Shown here: positions 36,626 through 45,255 of the stretch, in pieces | How the letters are laid out: every line of letters begins with the position of its first letter | Position numbering within the stretch: the first letter of the stretch is position 1 | NCBI GenBank assembly: GCA_022785155.1 | Contig: JALFRH010000084.1 | Coordinates: 1-45,255 of the forward strand | Direction of reading: 5' to 3' | Length of the DNA stretch: 45,255 nucleotides | Origin: Spirochaetales bacterium | Lineage (GTDB): Bacteria > Spirochaetota > Spirochaetia > Sphaerochaetales > Sphaerochaetaceae | Notes under the pieces: generated by a model | What the model was told of the DNA's origin: nothing | What the model saw: the letters and a program-made list of their open reading frames with translations, nothing else | Database searches by the model: none | Program-made: the position numbers and the translations under genes

Positions 36626-38149
36626 ATGCCAAACAATACGGTAATCGAAGAACTCAGACTGGAACATATTACGAAACGTTTCCCTGGCGTTCTTGCCTGT
36701 GACGATATTTCACTTTCAGTCGGAAAACATGAAGTACTTGCCCTTGTAGGAGAAAACGGAGCAGGTAAAACAACATTGATGAACATTGTAATGGGGCTTT
36801 ATCAGGCAGATGAAGGTGCAATGTACATCAATGGTGAGAAAGTATCATTCAAGACTCCAAATGATGCCTTTGCTTATGGAATCGGCATGGTACACCAGCA
36901 ATATATGTTGGTTCCAAACATGACAGTATTGGAAAACATCGCCTTGGGAATGAAAGATTCCTGGCACTTTACAGTAGATCTGGGCCAAGTAAGAAAGAGA
37001 ATCAAAGAAATATCAAATCATTATGGACTTAAAGTAGATCCAGATGCTTTTGTATGGCAGCTTTCTGTAGGGGAACAACAGAGAGTTGAACTTGTAAAGA
37101 CACTTTGCCTTGGTGCAAAGTTCCTTATCCTCGATGAGCCTACATCGGCCCTTACTCCTCAGGAAACAGATGAACTTATAGTACTATTGAAGAATATGAG
37201 CAAGGAGCTCTCCATCATCTTCATCAGCCACAAGCTCAATGAAGTGAAGGCACTTTCAGACAAAGTCTCCATCCTTAGACATGGAAGAGTGGTATTCAAC
37301 GGAAAGACTGAAGATTATTCTCCTTCTGAAATTGCAGCCCTTATGACAGGCCATGAAGTTGAGATCGCTTCCAACAGCGGAGAAAGAAGAGACGGAAAGG
37401 TGGCGCTATACATTGAAAATCTTGTGGTCAAATCCGATAGAGGCTTCAATGCCCTGGACGGCTTTGATCTCCAAGTAAAGGAAGGAGAAATCGTAGGACT
37501 AGCAGGCGTCAGCGGAAACGGTCAGAGAGAGCTTGCAGAAGCCATCAACGGCATAAGGAAAACAGATGGAGGAAAAATCCTTTTCTATGGTGATGAAATA
37601 CAGAACCTCTCGCCTAGGGAAGTAATAAAGAAGGGCATGGGATATATTCCTGAAGAAAGGAACACAGAAGGCATTGTCCCTTCCATGTCTATAAAAGAGA
37701 ACATTATCCTTAAGGACAGTGATGATAGATTCTCACTTCACCACATTCTGAAAGATAAGGATATAGAGAAATATGCATCGCTCTTAAGGGAAAACTATGA
37801 TATCAGATCCCCGTCGATCCATGTGGCTGCAGGTTCCCTTTCCGGAGGAAACATCCAGAAGGTAATCCTTGCCAGGGAAATCGACAGAAAACCAAAGTTC
37901 CTTGTATGCGTCTATCCTATCAGAGGCTTGGATATGGGAGCTGCAGAGTTCATCCATAGATTATTATTGGATCTCAGGAACAAGGGAGTGGGAATTCTCC
38001 TTATCAGTGAGGAACTGGAAGAAATCATGAACCTTTCAGATCGCATTGCTGTAATCTTCAAAGGCAAAAACCAGAAAATGATGGATGCCTCCGAAGCCAC
38101 TACAGATAAACTAGGTATCTTGATGGCAGGTGTAAACGATGAAGCTTAA
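36626..38149 (+). CDS. nucleoside ABC transporter ATP-binding protein (tandem NBD, sugar/nucleoside type)
   Basis: LVGENGAGKTTLMNIVMGLYQ; LSVGEQQRVELVKTL; second NBD GVSGNGQRELAEAI...GSLSGGNIQKVILAREI. Confidence 0.94.
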   Translation: MPNNTVIEELRLEHITKRFPGVLACDDISLSVGKHEVLALVGENGAGKTTLMNIVMGLYQADEGAMYINGEKVSFKTPNDAFAYGIGMVHQQYMLVPNMTVLENIALGMKDSWHFTVDLGQVRKRIKEISNHYGLKVDPDAFVWQLSVGEQQRVELVKTLCLGAKFLILDEPTSALTPQETDELIVLLKNMSKELSIIFISHKLNEVKALSDKVSILRHGRVVFNGKTEDYSPSEIAALMTGHEVEIASNSGERRDGKVALYIENLVVKSDRGFNALDGFDLQVKEGEIVGLAGVSGNGQRELAEAINGIRKTDGGKILFYGDEIQNLSPREVIKKGMGYIPEERNTEGIVPSMSIKENIILKDSDDRFSLHHILKDKDIEKYASLLRENYDIRSPSIHVAAGSLSGGNIQKVILAREIDRKPKFLVCVYPIRGLDMGAAEFIHRLLLDLRNKGVGILLISEELEEIMNLSDRIAVIFKGKNQKMMDASEATTDKLGILMAGVNDEA

Positions 38150-39215
38150 TCATAAAATCATATTCAAAGTCAGCGTAATACTCATAGCTATCCTTGTGGC
38201 CCTGCTGGTAGGAGCTGTAATGATCCTTGCTACGGGGGAAAGCGTATTTAAGACTTATTCCATAATCATATCTATGCCTTTCTCCAACTTCAGGACATTC
38301 TCTGAAGTCTTGGTGAGAATGATTCCACTTACAATCATCGCCCTTGGTATCTGCGTTTCCTCCCGTTGCGGTATAAACAATATCGGAGCCGAAGGACAGA
38401 TGGCCATGGGTATAATTGCAACTACAGCCGTAGCCTTCGCCCTTTCCTCTTTTCCTAGAGTCATTGCAATTCCGATTGCAATTCTTGTAGGGGCCATAGC
38501 AGGAGGTATATGGGGCTTTATTCCCGGAATACTGAAGGCAAAGCTTGATGTAAGCGAACTGTTGTCCACAGTTATGCTCAACTATGCTGCAGCCCAGTTC
38601 TACGCCTTTATGATCCGTGTTCCTCTCATAGATCCCAACGAGAAGACAGGAACGCCTATGAGCGCCCGTCTCCCTGAGTCCACTGTACTCCATAAGCTCT
38701 TTAAAGGAGCTGCCGTACACCAGGGAATAATCCTGGCCCTGGTCCTGGCTCTTGTGGTCTATATCCTTCTTTGGAAAACAAGCTGGGGATATAAAATGAG
38801 AGCCTCAGGAGCAAGCCAGAGAGCTGCAAAATATGGCGGTATCAACGTATCCAGATACTTGATCATCGCCATGATCATAAGCGGCGCTTGTGCAGGTATG
38901 GCAGGAAGCGTAGAGCTTATGGGAAACCAAGGCAGGGCTATGGAAGGAATAACTGGAGGATATGGCTTCTCAGGTATCGTAGTGGCACTCTTCGGAGGCC
39001 TGCACCCGGCAGGAATAATTCCTGCAGCATTCTTCTTCGGAATACTTCTGTATGCTCAGGTGAACCTGCAGATCCTGACTTCCGTTCCACCAAACCTGGT
39101 AGAGGCATTACAGGGCCTTATAATTCTCATTATCGTTGCTGTACAGATGATCATTTCCAATAAATATTTGGAAGAAAAGTTCAGAAAGAAGTTCTTTAGC
39201 AGGAAGGAGGCGTAA
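38139..39215 (+). CDS. nucleoside ABC transporter permease (YufP-like)
   Basis: GINNIGAEGQMAMG; multi-TM; GGYGFSGIVVALFGGLHPAGII. Confidence 0.93.
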   Translation: MKLNHKIIFKVSVILIAILVALLVGAVMILATGESVFKTYSIIISMPFSNFRTFSEVLVRMIPLTIIALGICVSSRCGINNIGAEGQMAMGIIATTAVAFALSSFPRVIAIPIAILVGAIAGGIWGFIPGILKAKLDVSELLSTVMLNYAAAQFYAFMIRVPLIDPNEKTGTPMSARLPESTVLHKLFKGAAVHQGIILALVLALVVYILLWKTSWGYKMRASGASQRAAKYGGINVSRYLIIAMIISGACAGMAGSVELMGNQGRAMEGITGGYGFSGIVVALFGGLHPAGIIPAAFFFGILLYAQVNLQILTSVPPNLVEALQGLIILIIVAVQMIISNKYLEEKFRKKFFSRKEA

Positions 39216-39218
39216 ACA

Positions 39219-40166
39219 ATGGATCTGATTCTAAATACTCTTACACTTACCATTAGATTCTCTGTTGCCTTGATGATTGCATCCATGGGGGAGATGTTCA
39301 ACCAGAAAGCAGGCATCTTCAACCTGGGATGTGAAGGTATAATGACCATGGGAGCCTTCCTTGGCCTCCTGATTCCATTCTCCTATGGAGGAGCGGGTAC
39401 TGTTCCTTTCGGCATAAACCTCCTGGGGCTTTTGGCTGGAGCGGCTGCAGGAGCCTTGATGGGTCTCCTCTTTGGTATAATCGTAATTACATTCCGTGCT
39501 CCCCAAGGTATTGCAGGAATAGGTCTCCAAATGTTCGGCGTAGGGTTGGCTGGAACTTTCTTCCGCTCTTATATCGGAGGAAGCCAGTCCATTACAGGTA
39601 TTACAGCCTATCCTATTCCTGTGCTATCCAAGATACCTGTCATAGGACCGATACTTTTCACCCATAACCCAATCATCTATATCTGCTATGCCATGATTCC
39701 TCTTGCATGGTTCATTATTTACAAAACCCCATGGGGAATGAAGGTCAGAGCCGTAGGAACACACCCAAGGGCAGCAGACAGCCTTGGTATAAATGTATCC
39801 CGTGTCAGATACCAGTCTTTGGCTCTTGGTGGAGCTATGGCAGGTTTTGCCGGAGCATTTCTGACTCTATGCCAAGCAAAGATGTTTACTGCTGAAATCA
39901 TAAACGGAAGAGGCTTCATTGCAGTAGCTCTCGTTTACTTTGGTCAGTGGCATCCAGTGAAGATATTCCTGGGCGCTCTTCTCTTTACCTTTGCCCAGGT
40001 ATTGCAGACACAGATCCAGATATTCGTGCCGTCCTTCCAGTATTATGAATTCTTGACGATGCTTCCTTATATACTGGTAATCGTCGTATTGGCATTCAAC
40101 AAGGAATCCAACAAACTTGGACCGGCTGCACTTGGCAAGCCATTCAACAGGGAGATGAGAATATGA
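39219..40166 (+). CDS. nucleoside ABC transporter permease (YufQ-like)
   Basis: GEMFNQKAGIFNLGCEGIMTMGAF; NGRGFIAVALVYFGQWHPVKIFLGALLF. Confidence 0.93.
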   Translation: MDLILNTLTLTIRFSVALMIASMGEMFNQKAGIFNLGCEGIMTMGAFLGLLIPFSYGGAGTVPFGINLLGLLAGAAAGALMGLLFGIIVITFRAPQGIAGIGLQMFGVGLAGTFFRSYIGGSQSITGITAYPIPVLSKIPVIGPILFTHNPIIYICYAMIPLAWFIIYKTPWGMKVRAVGTHPRAADSLGINVSRVRYQSLALGGAMAGFAGAFLTLCQAKMFTAEIINGRGFIAVALVYFGQWHPVKIFLGALLFTFAQVLQTQIQIFVPSFQYYEFLTMLPYILVIVVLAFNKESNKLGPAALGKPFNREMRI

Positions 40167-40642
40167 TGGAAAGTCACGAATATTACCTGAAGAGAGCCAT
40201 AGAGGTTTCAAAAAGAAGCAGAGAGAATGGAAACACACCCTTTGGAGCCATACTTGTAGACGGCGAAGGAAATATACTCCTGGAACAAGAGAATATCGAA
40301 ATCACCACTAAAAAGTGTACAGGACATGCAGAGACGACTCTGGCAGAGCGTGCCTCCGTCCTATATCCAAAGTCATTCCTTTGGAACTGCACTCTATACA
40401 CTTCAGCCGAACCATGTGCAATGTGTGCAGGTGCCATATATTGGGCAAATATCGGCCACGTTGTATATGCAATGACAGAAAAAAGGCTATTGGAGCTTAC
40501 GGGATCCAATGAACAGAATCCTACCTTCAGCCTTGACTGCAGGACAGTCTTCAGCCATGGGCAGAAAGACATTAAGGTTACAGGGCCTTTCCCTGCCCTG
40601 GAAGAAGAAGCCGCTGCAGTGCACAAAGGATATTGGAACTAA
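40163..40642 (+). CDS. nucleoside deaminase (guanine deaminase/CMP-dCMP deaminase fold)
   Basis: TGHAETTLAERAS and SAEPCAMCAGAIYWANIGHVVYA zinc motifs; ATGA overlap with the permease gene. Confidence 0.92.
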   Translation: MMESHEYYLKRAIEVSKRSRENGNTPFGAILVDGEGNILLEQENIEITTKKCTGHAETTLAERASVLYPKSFLWNCTLYTSAEPCAMCAGAIYWANIGHVVYAMTEKRLLELTGSNEQNPTFSLDCRTVFSHGQKDIKVTGPFPALEEEAAAVHKGYWN

Positions 40643-40646
40643 ACAA

Positions 40647-40675
40647 AATGCCCCGCTTTGGGGCATTTTATAATA
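40647..40675 (+). terminator. Rho-independent terminator of the nucleoside operon
   Basis: AAAATGCCCCGCTTTGGGGCATTTTAT. Confidence 0.85.
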
Positions 40676-40689
40676 GCTTTGAAGTAGCG

Positions 40690-42021
40690 TTACGCTTCAC
40701 TTCCACCCAAGACCTGCTCGCCGAAGGCATCGACAACAGGCTCGTCGAATACAGGGATATTCTTATATGGATCGTTTTCTTCTTTCTCTGGAAGAGACTT
40801 CATATATTCATCCATACTTACTGCAACACGCTTTGCCATGGCAACAGCCTCAACTACAGTTCGTGCTCCATTTACAGCATCTCCGCCGGCATATACTCCT
40901 GCTCTGGATGTTTTACCGGTGGAATCTACAGATAATAGTCCTGAATTAGTGGTATCAAGGCCCTCTGTAGTCTTAATGAGAGTACTCTCTGCAGATTGTC
41001 CTATGGCTACGATTACTCCTGTATGAGGATAGAACTTCTCGCTGCCCTCCACTTTCTCGATGCTGCCGTCTTCTTTGGTCAATGAGTCCATACAGATCAT
41101 ACCCTTGTCTCTTATCTCAAGAGGTATTTTGTTGAATCTGAAATCAACGCCTTCAATCTTTGCATATGAATACTCATAACTTGAAGCCTGCACATGGTTT
41201 TCATCGGAACGGGAGTAGCACACAACGTGTCTGGCTCCGTTTCTGATGGCTGTTCTTGCACAGTCCATTGCAGAGTTACCTACACCTATTACAGCGACGC
41301 TATCTCCAAGATTAAAGGCTTTGCTGTTTCCAAGATAATCTATGGCAAAGACAACATTACCAAGGCTCTCACCCTTTATATGCATTGCAGATGGCTTTCT
41401 TAGTCCTGCACCGATGAATACACTGTCATAACCGTCCCTGAAAAGGTCATCGATGGTTATGGTACGGCCAATTGTGGTATGGGTCCTTACCTTTATATCC
41501 TTAAGTTCAAGGTGTCTATACTGGAAATCATCCAAGACTCTGTCAGGGAGACGGAATGAGGGGATACCATACCTCATTACTCCCCCGATTTTGTCACGGG
41601 CTTCAAATATGGTAATATCATAACCCCAACGGGCAAGAAGAACCGCTATTGTAAGACCTGCAGGACCAGAGCCCACGATTGCAACTCTTTTGCCATTTTT
41701 AGGGGCAGGTCCTTTTACCATTTTGTTGGCATAGGTGGTTGATATATAATCCTCGATGACAGAGAAGTGTACGGGATCATGGGTCTTCATCTTATTTCTT
41801 ATGCAGTGTCCCTCACACTGTCTCTCATGGTTGCATACTATGGAACATACTGTTGTCAGAGGGTTGTTTTCAAAGAGCATTTTGCCGGCTTCATCAAGCT
41901 TTCCTCCCTTCAACAACCTTATTGCTTCAGGAATATTTGTCTTTATAGGACAGCCCTCCTGACAAAGAGGTTTCTTACATCCAAGACATTTATTGGCTTC
42001 GTCCAATACATGAAGTGCCAT
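40690..42021 (-). CDS. NAD(P)-dependent oxidoreductase, glutamate synthase small subunit (GltD)/NfnB-like
   Basis: ANKCLGCKKPLCQEGCPIKTNIPEAIRLL; VAIVGSGPAGLTIAVLLARWGYDITIFEA; VAVIGVGNSAMDCART; GVYAGGDAVNGARTVVEAVAMAKR. Confidence 0.92.
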   Translation of the reverse strand: MALHVLDEANKCLGCKKPLCQEGCPIKTNIPEAIRLLKGGKLDEAGKMLFENNPLTTVCSIVCNHERQCEGHCIRNKMKTHDPVHFSVIEDYISTTYANKMVKGPAPKNGKRVAIVGSGPAGLTIAVLLARWGYDITIFEARDKIGGVMRYGIPSFRLPDRVLDDFQYRHLELKDIKVRTHTTIGRTITIDDLFRDGYDSVFIGAGLRKPSAMHIKGESLGNVVFAIDYLGNSKAFNLGDSVAVIGVGNSAMDCARTAIRNGARHVVCYSRSDENHVQASSYEYSYAKIEGVDFRFNKIPLEIRDKGMICMDSLTKEDGSIEKVEGSEKFYPHTGVIVAIGQSAESTLIKTTEGLDTTNSGLLSVDSTGKTSRAGVYAGGDAVNGARTVVEAVAMAKRVAVSMDEYMKSLPEKEENDPYKNIPVFDEPVVDAFGEQVLGGSEA

Positions 42022-42098
42022 TCTATCCTCTCCTTTTCCTCCATTATATGTTTTTTGAAAAGAATATTAACGAAAGGTATTTGTAGAGAAGAGAAAAA

Positions 42099-42758
42099 TC
42101 ACCATAAAATAGGTTCCATCCCCTTGGATACAAGAAATTCATTTGCTTTTCTGAAGTGTCCGTTTCCAAAGAAGCCTCTGTAAGCGCTCAGTGGACTTGG
42201 GTGTGCAGATTCAAGGATGCAGTGTATGGGATTGGTCACCATGACCTTTTTGCTTCTTGCATAACTTCCCCATAGAAGAAAGACTTTTGGATTGGGATCT
42301 GCATTCAATATCTTTATTGCGTTGTCTGTAAAAGTTTCCCAGCCTTTTCCTTGATGGGAAGCAGCCTGATGGGCCCTGACCGTAAGGGTGCTGTTCAACA
42401 GCAGCACTCCTTGCTTCGCCCAACGGGTGAGGTCTGAGGACCAAGGTTCATTCAAGAGACCCTCGTTTCTAAGTTCTTCCTTTATATTTCTAAGTGATGG
42501 AGGCTCAATTGTCCCTTCCCTTACACTGAAGCTCAACCCCATAGCCTGCCCCTCTTCGTGGTATGGGTCTTGACCTACAAGTACAACCTTGGTTTTTTCA
42601 AGGGGAGTAAGCTTAAAGGCATAGAAGATTTCATCCATGGGAGGAAATACTTCATAAGCTCTGTATTCTGATATAAGGAAGGAACGAAGTGCCTTGTAGT
42701 AAGGCTTTTCCTGTTCTATATCGAATGTCTCCTGCCAATCATTTCCAACATTGATCAT
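42099..42758 (-). CDS. ung: uracil-DNA glycosylase
   Basis: VVLVGQDPYHEEGQAMGLSFSV; LLLNSTLTVRAHQAASHQGKGWETFTD; SAHPSPLSAYRGFFGNGHF; start at ATG 42758 with AGGAG SD. Confidence 0.96.
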   Translation of the reverse strand: MINVGNDWQETFDIEQEKPYYKALRSFLISEYRAYEVFPPMDEIFYAFKLTPLEKTKVVLVGQDPYHEEGQAMGLSFSVREGTIEPPSLRNIKEELRNEGLLNEPWSSDLTRWAKQGVLLLNSTLTVRAHQAASHQGKGWETFTDNAIKILNADPNPKVFLLWGSYARSKKVMVTNPIHCILESAHPSPLSAYRGFFGNGHFRKANEFLVSKGMEPILW

Positions 42759-42966
42759 GGTTCTTTCTCCTAAAGAAAGTCCCCTGGAAAAACCAAAGGG
42801 GACACTAAGAAATATAGACTTATGCGCGTTTATGAATTGAGAATACATTGAGAGTTGGTGGCTGTAAAGGAAAAATTTCAACTTTTACCATTATTTTATT
42901 TATATGGTTTTTGTAGCAGAATTACTTATGTAGAAAGAAACTGCATAAAAGTGATATTATAGTTAT

Positions 42967-43437
42967 ATGAGTAATTTAACCTTAGCCATATCTGTACCAG
43001 GAATCATTGCGTTTATAGCTGCAATGTTGCCTAATTTTATTTATATGATCCTGGCTCCAAAGGAACAGCTGGAAGGAGATAGAAAGGAAACCCATATGAA
43101 TGGAGAAGATCTTTCCAGAGATTTCTTCATCTTCTTCCTTGTGGCATTCTCTTCCCAAGAGAAAGGAAGCCTCATCTATTTGATGGTTGCCGTTGTCTTC
43201 CTTCTCCTCTATTACCTTACTTGGTTCAGATACTTCAAGAACGGCAAGAGGGATGAAGACCGCTTCTCTTCCTTGTTCTTCATTCCTGTGCCTCTTGCCA
43301 TATTCCCAGTCCTTTTCTTTGTTTTTACTTCACTGTATCTTAATAATATGCTTGCTCTCCTACTTTGCATCATCTTTGCTTTTTTCCATATCAAGAATGC
43401 CCTTAAGGAAGCAAAAAAAATAAAGGAATCAAAATGA
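42967..43437 (+). CDS. hypothetical multi-TM membrane protein (156 aa)
   Basis: Hydrophobic segments (MVAVVFLLLYYLTWF, FIPVPLAIFPVLFFVFTSLYL); ATGA overlap with the next gene. Confidence 0.75.
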   Translation: MSNLTLAISVPGIIAFIAAMLPNFIYMILAPKEQLEGDRKETHMNGEDLSRDFFIFFLVAFSSQEKGSLIYLMVAVVFLLLYYLTWFRYFKNGKRDEDRFSSLFFIPVPLAIFPVLFFVFTSLYLNNMLALLLCIIFAFFHIKNALKEAKKIKESK

Positions 43438-43913
43438 AAAGCAATAATGTAAAAACCAACGCCATGAGAATACTGGATTCCCTCTCTATCGAATACGAAG
43501 TAAGGCAATACAGCTGGGACGAAGAACACTTGGATGCAGTACATGCTGCAGAAAGCATGGGACTGGACACGGAGAGAGTATTCAAGACTATTGTCATGAA
43601 GAATAACGACAACAAGCTCTTTGTATTCTGTCTTCCTGCAGATTTCTCAATATCCTTGAAAAAGGCAAGGGCCCTGACAAACAGCAAGGATATAGATCTA
43701 TTGAAGATGGAAGAGCTCAGAAAGTATACAGGATATATCCGTGGAGGCTGCTCTCCCTTGGGCATGATAAAAAAATATCCTACTTTCATAGAAGAGACGG
43801 CTCTCTTGGAAGATACGATTTTTGTATCTGCAGGAGAAAGAGGATACCAGCTCCTACTAAAGCCTGAGGATTTGAGAAGAGCCTCAGAGGGTATCTTTGC
43901 CGATTTTGTATGA
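43434..43913 (+). CDS. ybaK: YbaK/EbsC-type Cys-tRNA(Pro) deacylase
   Basis: NAMRILDSLSIEYEVRQYSWDEEHLDAVHAAESMGLDTERVFKTIVMKN; YTGYIRGGCSPLGMIKKYPTFI. Confidence 0.93.
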   Translation: MKSNNVKTNAMRILDSLSIEYEVRQYSWDEEHLDAVHAAESMGLDTERVFKTIVMKNNDNKLFVFCLPADFSISLKKARALTNSKDIDLLKMEELRKYTGYIRGGCSPLGMIKKYPTFIEETALLEDTIFVSAGERGYQLLLKPEDLRRASEGIFADFV

Positions 43914-43939
43914 AACAATCTGGCTTATTAAATCAGGAG

Positions 43940-43968
43940 GAGAAGAAACACTCCTCCTCTTTTTTTCT
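43940..43968 (+). terminator. Rho-independent terminator downstream of ybaK
   Basis: GGAGGAG-AAGAAACA-CTCCTCC-TCTTTTTTT. Confidence 0.85.
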
Positions 43969-44055
43969 GAAAGACAAGTATTTCTACCATCTCCGAACAC
44001 CCCCTTATATTGATGGACAAAGTCCTATTAATCTCCTACTTATCAGCCTTCATTT

Positions 44056-44076
44056 CCTTTAGCTGCAGGCTAAAGG
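44056..44076. repeat. perfect 8-bp stem-loop in an intergenic region
   Basis: CCTTTAGC-TGCAG-GCTAAAGG. Confidence 0.6.
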
Positions 44077-44203
44077 CCCTCCACTTCCCTTCCCTATAAA
44101 GGCATCCAAGTATAGTCAAGCTCCTACATCTTCCATATACACAGACATCCATCTTTTTGTCAGAAATGAATCAAAAACACGTTATAGAGGTATAGGAGAA
44201 ATA

Positions 44204-45160
44204 ATGATTATGACAATGCGACCGGAAATCATGAAGCGCATAAGGAAAATGCCTCTTGTTTCTGACTTGAAAAGCCGTAGATTCTTCAGGGACAAGACTC
44301 CTGAGACCTGTCATATCCTTGAAGTGTTCTTGTCCTATATTCTTGGTGAAAAAGTAAAGGTGAAGAGTATCAGCACACAGAAGCATGGATACCAGAAGGA
44401 CGAAAGGGAGAGGATAGCTGACATAGATCTTGATATATCGGGAGGAAGAAGGGGTATGGTGGAGATCCAGAACTGGAACGGGAATGTGAAGGAAGTGGCA
44501 TTTTTCAGGTGGGATGGAATCAGGGACATACAGCGTTACCAATATGGCCGAAAGAAATGCTATGTCATCGTCTTCTTCAACATAAAGAATGGAAGAAGTA
44601 AGGTGTGGAACGGATTTAGGGACAAGGAGATGATAGTCTACAGCATGAAGCCCGACTATCATGAAGATGGCATGGATGAAAGAGCCTTTCCAGAAGTGGC
44701 CAACGGTATTATCATATTGTTGAACCTGAAAAAGCTATCTGAAAGAGACGACGAGCTTGGTGAGATATCCAGAGACCTGTTGGCGAGTAATGAAAAAGAT
44801 ATCAAAAACGAAAGCGTCAGGGAGAGAATGAAGGAAGTTTTCACCAACGAAGAGGAGAAGCGTATGTGCATAGAGGAAGAGAGATTTATAAAGTCGATGG
44901 CGAAGAAGCTTGTGAAGGAACATGAAAAGAAGTATGAGAAGAAGTACGAGAAGAAACTAAAGGAAATAGACAGGAAGCTTGAGGAAAAAGATAAGAAATT
45001 GGAAGAGATAGATAAGAAGCTTGAGGAAAGCAATAAACAATTAGAGGAAAAAGATATTGCTCATGTCAAGTTTATGCTTTCTTTGGGAGCGACTCCAGAA
45101 GAAATCTCCAAAGGCATAAGAATGCCTCTTGAGAGAGTAAATGCAATTCTTGCCATCTGA
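44204..45160 (+). CDS. Rpn family recombination-promoting nuclease / PD-(D/E)XK transposase-like protein
   Basis: MPLVSDLKSRRFFRDKTPETCHILEVFLSYILGEKV; RIADIDLDISGGRRGMVEIQNW (D...ExQ core); C-terminal coiled coil of 7-residue repeats; AGGAG SD. Confidence 0.85.
   Translation: MIMTMRPEIMKRIRKMPLVSDLKSRRFFRDKTPETCHILEVFLSYILGEKVKVKSISTQKHGYQKDERERIADIDLDISGGRRGMVEIQNWNGNVKEVAFFRWDGIRDIQRYQYGRKKCYVIVFFNIKNGRSKVWNGFRDKEMIVYSMKPDYHEDGMDERAFPEVANGIIILLNLKKLSERDDELGEISRDLLASNEKDIKNESVRERMKEVFTNEEEKRMCIEEERFIKSMAKKLVKEHEKKYEKKYEKKLKEIDRKLEEKDKKLEEIDKKLEESNKQLEEKDIAHVKFMLSLGATPEEISKGIRMPLERVNAILAI
44951..45055 (+). repeat. five tandem degenerate 21-bp units encoding a heptad repeat
   Basis: Units AAGAAACTAAAGGAAATAGAC / AGGAAGCTTGAGGAAAAAGAT / AAGAAATTGGAAGAGATAGAT / AAGAAGCTTGAGGAAAGCAAT / AAACAATTAGAGGAAAAAGAT, encoding (K/R)(K/Q)L(E/K)E-x-(D/N). 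Confidence 0.85.
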
Positions 45161-45168
45161 ACTTCCCG

Positions 45169-45200
45169 GGCTGTCAGAAGAGTTAAAGACAGCCCTTTTC
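45169..45200 (+). terminator. Rho-independent terminator downstream of the Rpn gene
   Basis: GGGCTGTC-AGAAGAGTTAAA-GACAGCCC-TTTT. Confidence 0.8.
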
Positions 45201-45255
45201 CATGCATCTTATAAATCTCCCAAAAGAGCTACATGACCTGGAACTTATCAAGGTG

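Noticed and set aside
38100-38720. 206-aa minus-strand ORF opposite the nucleoside permease
   Set aside because: Antisense artefact; Cys/Tyr/His-rich composition and no SD.
44659-45033. 124-aa Ser/Phe-rich minus-strand ORF opposite the Rpn C-terminus
   Set aside because: Reverse complement of the Lys/Glu repeat region, giving a low-complexity Ser/Phe/Leu translation.
44930-45060. Possible CRISPR-like or VNTR array
   Set aside because: The repeats are contiguous, in frame and encode a heptad coiled coil; there are no spacers.

Overview
The window is gene-dense and has moderate-to-low GC. Its gene content fits a gut-type spirochaete (Treponema/Sphaerochaeta-like); that taxonomic call is inference. 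I see no tRNA, rRNA, CRISPR array or intact mobile element. Main content: an acyl-CoA ligase; an AraC/GyrI regulator; a phospholipid acyltransferase; an NYN/LOTUS protein; an SPFH protein overlapped by a small ribbon-helix-helix ORF missing from the ORF track; trmD; an orphan LytS-type kinase; a pyridoxal-kinase-like/BaiN pair; divergent DUF1836 and hemolysin III genes; two YbaK-fold deacylases; cellobiose phosphorylase; a MATE exporter; a group-B-like [FeFe] hydrogenase; a metal-type ABC operon with a GNAT; tandem Wzi-like outer-membrane proteins; a BMP-type purine nucleoside ABC operon with a deaminase; a GltD-like oxidoreductase; ung; and two Rpn/PD-(D/E)XK proteins. The most striking element is a complete T-box riboswitch on the minus strand at about 31150-31420. 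It shows Stem I signatures, the UGGUACC antiterminator bulge and a competing terminator, and it lies directly upstream of an unusual HTH-cupin-acyl-CoA-ligase fusion. The UGGU bulge implies a tRNA with discriminator A, and a plausible specifier is GUA (Val). This suggests the ligase responds to uncharged tRNA, possibly in isobutyrate-to-valine assimilation (hypothesis). Other leads are a recurrent '-10 hexamer / 6 nt / start codon' arrangement suggesting many leaderless mRNAs, symmetric operators around a DUF1836 promoter, a tiled-hairpin leader upstream of the metal ABC operon, and small unannotated ORFs.
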